A stretch of 25,651 bases of DNA from a virus: positions 1 through 25,651 of IMG/VR virus record IMGVR_UViG_3300024255_000974, one strand, 5' to 3'. Positions 20,915-25,651 of this stretch are shown here, piece after piece. Position numbers and translations under genes: made by a program. Within the stretch, counting starts at the first letter, position 1. Each line of letters starts with the position of its first letter. Under the pieces are notes generated by a model, which was not told where the DNA came from, searched no databases, and saw nothing but the letters and a program-made list of their open reading frames with translations.

Positions 20915-21957
20915 TCTTTTTCCCCGAGTTGTTTATATTCGTTTATTATATCTATTTCAAGTGTTGGTATAGATACAATTTTTTCTAGATGTTTACGAAA
21001 TCTATTGTCGAAAACATCGTGTTGTTCATTATATTTATCTACATAGTAACGTTTTACTCCTTCGAACCCGGTATATTTGTTGCTTTTAGGAACAACATCA
21101 AAGCCACCTGCAGAGTAATACTGCTGTCGTTTTATATAATGACTGACAATTCTTAAATAATTACCAGGATTTTTACTGCCAACCATATTTAAAACGGTAT
21201 CGTTTAACTTTTTACCTTCTGTATATTCGCTTACTAATGAATCATTTAATTTCTTAGCATCTACTAGTGTAGTTTGTTGTAAAGCATCATATTCTAAATA
21301 TCTACTGTCTGTCATATTTAAATGTGTTTGCTTAATTGTTTTGTATGTGCAAATTGCTAAAGCAGTATTATAATAATGCAAGTTTCCTAAATCGCAACCT
21401 TTGTCACTAAAGAATAAATCATATACCATAGAGTTATTCTCTGGTATAAGTTGTGGTAAATCAGGTTGTGGACCTGGTGCCATTCTTGGCACAAAGAAGT
21501 TTCCTCCTACTGCTACATCCTCCCCTATAATATCAAACATTTTTAAATGTAAACATAACTGAGGACTAGTACACTTGTAAGCAGTTCCATAACTTATAAA
21601 CTCTCCGTTATCAAAAAAGTTAGCAAAGTTTACGTCTACATATTGATATGGTATGTCTAACTCTTCGCAAGTTTGTACTGCATATTGTATATCATAATCA
21701 TTATAACATACACCATTGTCCATCCATCTGCCTATTATACACTTTACGTTTCTGTGTTTGTGAAACAATCTAAGCATTACATCACTGTCTAATCCTCCAC
21801 TACAACATACTGTGATGTCTTTGTGATTGCTAGTTACTTCTAGTATGTTATCACTCCAACTTAAATCATTAGTTGCTGTATCTTTAAAATTAAACATTAC
21901 TCTATTTGTAATGTTATCTATTAGTATTGTTTTATCTTGGTAATCCCTTTGTTCCAT
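20899..21957 (-). CDS. PP-loop ATP pyrophosphatase-like protein
   Basis: The ATG at 21957 is chosen over 21993, which would run into the PAAR gene. Residues 50-62 read VCCSGGLDSDVML, the SGGxDS pyrophosphate loop of N-type ATP pyrophosphatases (asparagine synthetase, NAD synthase, QueC and MnmA families), which adenylate a substrate before amidation or thiolation. The zinc cysteines of QueC are not apparent, nor a glutaminase domain, so the acceptor is unknown. The downstream part has many aromatic and charged residues. It sits between PAAR and subtilase genes, all within a few bases, so it very likely belongs to the same operon. Confidence 0.8.
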   Translation of the reverse strand: MEQRDYQDKTILIDNITNRVMFNFKDTATNDLSWSDNILEVTSNHKDITVCCSGGLDSDVMLRLFHKHRNVKCIIGRWMDNGVCYNDYDIQYAVQTCEELDIPYQYVDVNFANFFDNGEFISYGTAYKCTSPQLCLHLKMFDIIGEDVAVGGNFFVPRMAPGPQPDLPQLIPENNSMVYDLFFSDKGCDLGNLHYYNTALAICTYKTIKQTHLNMTDSRYLEYDALQQTTLVDAKKLNDSLVSEYTEGKKLNDTVLNMVGSKNPGNYLRIVSHYIKRQQYYSAGGFDVVPKSNKYTGFEGVKRYYVDKYNEQHDVFDNRFRKHLEKIVSIPTLEIDIINEYKQLGEKEWQNS

Positions 21958-21958
21958 A

Positions 21959-22273
21959 TTATGCCAGACCAGCAAACACATTAAAAGCACCACTCATAAT
22001 AGGATGTCCGCAAGTAGTTAAATCTCCCATTCTTGCTACAGGTCTACCATTGAATAGTACAGCCATAGGTGGGGAAAATGCTCCAGTGGCAATTTTGCTT
22101 ACAGCACAGGTAGGTACATCAGGTGCTGGTGGATGAGGTGTTATACTGTCGCCAAGTAGTGCGGCTGGTAAGCCATTAACTAATACTGGCCCAAATATAC
22201 CTACACCAATTGCTCCTGGTCCTATGATAGGTCCAATTGCTGAGTCTATAAAAATTCTTGCTACGGGTCTCAT
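21959..22273 (-). CDS. PAAR-domain tail spike tip protein
   Basis: 104 residues covering a PAAR domain: repeated Gly/Pro-rich turns, the signature GRPVARMGD (76-84) and candidate zinc ligands H47, C56, C88 and H90. In T4 the PAAR protein gp5.4 caps the central spike; in type VI secretion PAAR proteins also carry effectors. No extra domain is attached here. A late promoter octamer ends 5 bases before the ATG, with no Shine-Dalgarno sequence. Confidence 0.9.
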   Translation of the reverse strand: MRPVARIFIDSAIGPIIGPGAIGVGIFGPVLVNGLPAALLGDSITPHPPAPDVPTCAVSKIATGAFSPPMAVLFNGRPVARMGDLTTCGHPIMSGAFNVFAGLA

Positions 22274-22278
22274 ACAAG

Positions 22279-22286
22279 TATTTATC
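22279..22286 (-). promoter_or_regulatory. T4-type late promoter motif (GATAAATA) 5 bases before an ATG
   Basis: GATAAATA, then CTTGT, then the ATG at 22273. With T4 spacing the first transcribed base is the A of the ATG, i.e. a leaderless mRNA for the PAAR gene. Confidence 0.55.
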
Positions 22287-22297
22287 TACTGTAAATA

Positions 22298-22621
22298 CTA
22301 GCCTGTTAAGATTTTTTTGTCAGGTGAGGAAGGTCTAATTATGTTTGATGTACTCTGCTGATATGCGTCTGCAACTTCAGAGTCTGTTTCAACTAGTGCT
22401 AAAACACTATTAATATTAATTGTTGTAGGGCCAGGCTTACAACTAAAGATCCAAGGAACTAATCCAACTCCGCCTTGTGGAGTAGGACTTAGTGCTAATG
22501 GTTTATCAATTGATAAAGAAGTATCATCAGCCTCTTGAAAACTAGCAACGACTTCTTCGCCACTTGCTAATTTAAGTGTTATAGTATCGTGTTTTTTTAA
22601 TGTGTTTAGAATTGTTTTCAT
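22298..22621 (-). CDS. Small beta-rich phage protein, 107 aa
   Basis: Not assigned to a family with certainty. Residues 10-80 show Sm-like strand order: DTITLKLASGEEVVASFQEA, a loop with LALSPTPQGGVGLVPWIFS, and ININSVLALVETD, then a disordered tail. Such barrels are found in marine phages near tail genes. It lies between nrdB and the PAAR gene, 18 bases after nrdB. ACAAC/GTTGT could form a hairpin just before the ATG. Function unknown. Confidence 0.7.
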   Translation of the reverse strand: MKTILNTLKKHDTITLKLASGEEVVASFQEADDTSLSIDKPLALSPTPQGGVGLVPWIFSCKPGPTTININSVLALVETDSEVADAYQQSTSNIIRPSSPDKKILTG

Positions 22622-22639
22622 ACAACTACTTATGTTGTA

Positions 22640-23737
22640 TTATAGACTGAAGCCTTTGAAAGTGGTATCGTCAACATCTTGTTTAGTGCCACCAATAACG
22701 TAACTGCTGATTTCTGTTTCTTGAGGTGCTACTTGTACACTACCACCAGTAATCCAAGACTGAGTCCAAGGTAAAGGATTTGTGCCTGTGCTGTATGGAG
22801 TCTCTAAACCTACTGCTCTCATTCTTTTACCAGCAATAAATTCTACATACTGCTTTAACAATTCAGCATTTAGTCCAATAATACTTCCATCTTTAAATAA
22901 GTAATCTGCCCAAGCCTTTTCTTGTTCTACTGCATCAAAGAACATTTGTTTACATTCTTCTATAGACTCTTCTTTAATCTTAGCAAAGTCCTTATCCTCT
23001 AGTGGTAAGAGTTTTAACATTTGTTGTGTACTTGCCAAGTGAACGTTCTCATCTCTAGCAATAAATTTAATAATTTTTGCGTTGCCTTCCATTCTTTTAA
23101 GTTCAGCAAATGCCCAACTACAAGCAAATGATACATAAAAACGTACACCTTCTAATATGTTTACACTCATTAAACATTTGTATATTCTTTTCTTATGTTC
23201 ATACTCATCGTAACTAGAAAGTCCTCTTTCTCTGAGCATATTGTATTCAATAAGTTTATCATAGTTTTCTGTGATGCTGTCTGCACAATCACATATTTCT
23301 TTGATGTCTAACATCTCGTCAAAAACCTTGCTCGGGTCAGGATATACGTTTCTGATAATATGCGTGTAACTTCTGCTGTGAATGGTTTCACTGAATGCCC
23401 AAGTCTCTATCCAGGTTTCTAATTCTGGTAGACTAACAATTGGCAATAAAGCCAAGTTAGGGGAACGTCCTTGTACACTATCTAACAATATTTGTCGTTT
23501 TAAGTTGCTAGTAAAGATGTGTTGCTCAAAGTCTGTTAGGTCTTTAAAGTCTTTGCTGTCTTTGGTAATATCAACTTCTTCAGGTCTCCAAAAGAACCCT
23601 AATTGCTTATCTGTTAGGTTATCGAATTGTTTGTACTTTAATACATCAAATCTCTGCATACCAAGTCCACCATTAGAGTCTAAGAACATCTTAGCCTTTG
23701 TGTGGTCTGATTTATTTTTTACGTCTAATACACTCAT
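22640..23737 (-). CDS. nrdB: Ribonucleotide reductase class Ia, small subunit
   Basis: 365 residues. Provides the tyrosyl radical and di-iron centre for dNTP synthesis. Ligands and radical site are present: D86, E117 and H120 in WAFSETIHSRSYTH, the radical Y124, E in VNILEGVRFYV, and E/H in DENVHLAS. The C-terminus (DTTFKGFSL) is the tail that docks to NrdA. It shares one base with the nrdA stop (TAATG), so the two subunits are coupled. Confidence 0.96.
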   Translation of the reverse strand: MSVLDVKNKSDHTKAKMFLDSNGGLGMQRFDVLKYKQFDNLTDKQLGFFWRPEEVDITKDSKDFKDLTDFEQHIFTSNLKRQILLDSVQGRSPNLALLPIVSLPELETWIETWAFSETIHSRSYTHIIRNVYPDPSKVFDEMLDIKEICDCADSITENYDKLIEYNMLRERGLSSYDEYEHKKRIYKCLMSVNILEGVRFYVSFACSWAFAELKRMEGNAKIIKFIARDENVHLASTQQMLKLLPLEDKDFAKIKEESIEECKQMFFDAVEQEKAWADYLFKDGSIIGLNAELLKQYVEFIAGKRMRAVGLETPYSTGTNPLPWTQSWITGGSVQVAPQETEISSYVIGGTKQDVDDTTFKGFSL

Positions 23738-25651
23738 TAAATTTTACAACTCTCGCAATCTTCGTCATCTAGTTCGCCTAACGGCAGGTCTTCTAGTTTG
23801 TCATCTTTATTGATGTCTATCTCACCTTGTCCATCGTATGTGTTATTGTAGTATAACTGTTTGCCGCCATACTTATAAAACATTAGAAGATCCTGAATTA
23901 GCACACTCATTGGTACTTTTTCATCTTCATAGTGTTCTGGATTATACGATGTATTTACCGAAATACCTTGGTCTATATACTTTTGAAGCACAGCCATTAT
24001 TTTCAAGTAACCTTGTGGACTCTTCTGCTCCCATAGTAAATCATATTTATTTTTATAGTATGGAAACCCTGGTACCACTTGTTTAAGAATACCGTGTTTG
24101 CTCTGTTTAATGCTGACAAAACTGCGTGGTGGTTCAATACCATTAGTGCTATTACTAATCTGTGCAGATGTTTCACTAGGCATAAGTGCCATTAGTGTTG
24201 AGTTACGAATGCCTGTTTCTTTAAGTTGCTTACGCAAACCTTTCCAGTCTTGTCTCTCTTTGTGTTTAATTAAATCATCGACATCCTTTTTGTATGTCTG
24301 GTTAGGTGTTATGCCTTGTCCGTATTTTGTTTCGGGTGTGCCTGGACAAGCACCTTTTTCTACTGCGAGATCGGCACTTGCTTTAATTAAACTGTAACTC
24401 CAGGCCTCTGCCCATTCGTCGACTAGTTCTAAATTTGGATCTTGATAATTTGTATCGTGTTTTGCTAACCAATATGCAAAGTTAATAATACCAATACCTA
24501 ATGGACGTCTCTTCATTGTGCTGAGTTCTGCCGCCAATACTGGATACTCTTGATAATTTAGCAGTTCATCTAATCCTCTAACTGCTAAGTTACATACTTT
24601 ATCCATATCAGTAAAGTCTTTTATAACTCCCCAATTAACAGCACTCAATGTACACAAACTGATTTCACCTTCTGGATCTGCAATATTATTCAAAGGCTTA
24701 GTTGGTAAATTAATTTCACAACATAAGTTACTTTGCCTAATAGGTGCAAGATCTTCTATGAATGAACCGTGTGTGTTTGCGTGGTCAACATTCATTAAGT
24801 ACATTCTACCTGTATCTTTACGTTCAGTAACAAAAGCACTGAACAAGTCAATAGCAGGAATACTTTTCTTTCTAATACTTGTTTTACGTTCTGCCGCTTC
24901 ATATAATTCTTTAAATTTATCTTGGTCTGCGAAAAACGAATCGTACAGTCCAGGAACATCTTTAGGCGAGAACAATGTAATATTACCACCACTAATAAGT
25001 CTTTCGTACATAATTTTATTAAATTGTACACCATAGTCCATATGACGTACCCTGTTATCTTCTGTACCTTTGTTGTTCTTTAATACTAGTAAGTCTTCAA
25101 CTTCTAAATGCCAAATAGGATAGTATAATGTTGCCGCTCCGCCTCTTACTCCGCCTTGTGAGCAAGATTTAACTGCTGACTGGAATAATTTAAAGAATGG
25201 TATAACGCCTGTGTGAGTTGCATCTCCACTCCTAATTGGTGAGCCGATTGCTCTAATACTACCTGCACCTATACCAATGCCTGCTTTTTGACTTACATAC
25301 TTAACTACGGCACTAGACGTTGCGTTAATGCTATCCAAACTGTCATCAGTTTCAATTAATACACAACTACTAAATTGTCTTTGTGGTGTACGAACACCTG
25401 CCATAACTGGCGTAGGCAAAGAAATTTTGAAAGTACTGATAGCATCGTAATATGCTTTTACATAACTCATTCTTGTTTCTGCTGGATACTTACTAAACAA
25501 TGTAGCCGCAATCATCATATATGCTACTTGTGGTGTTTCGTAAATTTTACCTGTGCTTCTGTTCTGTACTAGATACTTGCCACGGAATTGTTCCATAGCC
25601 GCATAGGTTAATACTTCATCTCTATCGTGTTTAATATAAGTTTGCAGTATA
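23737..25651 (-). CDS. nrdA: Ribonucleotide reductase class Ia, large subunit (5' end outside window)
   Basis: Open from the window edge to TAA; the frame continues upstream of the ATG at 25596 (ILQTYIKHDRDEVLTYAAME...), so the N-terminal part, with most of the ATP cone, is cut off. Catalytic features: C in FSSCVLIE (active-site pair), SNLCCEINLP with the thiyl-radical Cys followed by a second Cys and the Glu, SLCTLSAVNWG (partner Cys), PLGIGIINFA and MPSETSAQISNSTNGIEPPR. The C-terminal CESCKI supplies the swinging redox pair as CxxC. Paired with nrdB downstream. Confidence 0.96.
   Translation of the reverse strand, partial: ILQTYIKHDRDEVLTYAAMEQFRGKYLVQNRSTGKIYETPQVAYMMIAATLFSKYPAETRMSYVKAYYDAISTFKISLPTPVMAGVRTPQRQFSSCVLIETDDSLDSINATSSAVVKYVSQKAGIGIGAGSIRAIGSPIRSGDATHTGVIPFFKLFQSAVKSCSQGGVRGGAATLYYPIWHLEVEDLLVLKNNKGTEDNRVRHMDYGVQFNKIMYERLISGGNITLFSPKDVPGLYDSFFADQDKFKELYEAAERKTSIRKKSIPAIDLFSAFVTERKDTGRMYLMNVDHANTHGSFIEDLAPIRQSNLCCEINLPTKPLNNIADPEGEISLCTLSAVNWGVIKDFTDMDKVCNLAVRGLDELLNYQEYPVLAAELSTMKRRPLGIGIINFAYWLAKHDTNYQDPNLELVDEWAEAWSYSLIKASADLAVEKGACPGTPETKYGQGITPNQTYKKDVDDLIKHKERQDWKGLRKQLKETGIRNSTLMALMPSETSAQISNSTNGIEPPRSFVSIKQSKHGILKQVVPGFPYYKNKYDLLWEQKSPQGYLKIMAVLQKYIDQGISVNTSYNPEHYEDEKVPMSVLIQDLLMFYKYGGKQLYYNNTYDGQGEIDINKDDKLEDLPLGELDDEDCESCKI

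Noticed and set aside
23382-23813. Plus-strand frame of 143 codons over nrdB and the nrdA end
   Set aside because: Lies antisense to firmly identified genes and has no independent support.

Overview
The window looks like part of the genome of a marine T4-like myovirus. The sequence is AT-rich and densely packed, with many gene borders overlapping as TAATG or ATGA. It carries class Ia ribonucleotide reductase (nrdA, nrdB), a PAAR tail-spike tip protein, peptide deformylase, a UvsE-type repair nuclease, four tRNA genes, T4-type late promoter motifs (TATAAATA or a close variant) and near-consensus sigma-70 promoters. Many other proteins have the look of the unknown proteins seen in pelagiphages and cyanophages. 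The host cannot be fixed from the sequence; a SAR11-type, other alphaproteobacterial or cyanobacterial host would all fit.

Layout, left to right. At 1-2264 (minus) are a partial UV-damage endonuclease, an unknown protein and a protein related to the one at 14182-15093. At 2320-6223 (plus) is an eight-gene, largely overlapping cluster of small basic, zinc-ribbon or membrane proteins; two begin with a DFI[T/A]E element resembling the capsid-targeting peptide of T4 internal head proteins. At 6224-15093 (minus) are two unknowns, a 746-residue nucleotidyltransferase fusion, a 2OG-Fe(II)-type oxygenase, a family 6 glycoside hydrolase, peptide deformylase, a DUF3307-like membrane protein, two glycosyltransferases and the second paralogue. 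At 15100-16344 (minus) is a tRNA and RNA locus (Thr, Ala, Asp, Glu) with two small genes, two consensus promoters, a predicted three-way-junction RNA and a terminator.

At 16397-17301 (plus) are a sulfotransferase-like gene and a 55-residue protein. At 17294-18104 (minus) is a chain of six very small proteins, most with one membrane segment, several of them too short for ordinary gene calling. At 18254-22621 (minus) is a compact run of radical SAM enzyme, subtilisin-like protease, PP-loop ATP pyrophosphatase, PAAR protein and a small beta-rich protein. At 22640-25651 (minus) are nrdB and most of nrdA.

How the parts may work together. RNR, deformylase, UvsE and the tRNAs support replication and translation during infection. 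The glycosyltransferases, sulfotransferase, GH6 hydrolase and oxygenase suggest an investment in glycans, either host surface or virion decoration. The radical SAM, PP-loop, subtilase and PAAR genes, directly upstream of the microprotein chain, form the most unusual cluster: they could build and process a modified peptide or mature a tail-tip component, but this is inference from gene order. Three minus-strand genes (starts at 9778, 17434 and 22273) carry a late-promoter-like octamer only 5-6 bases before the ATG, which predicts leaderless late mRNAs.
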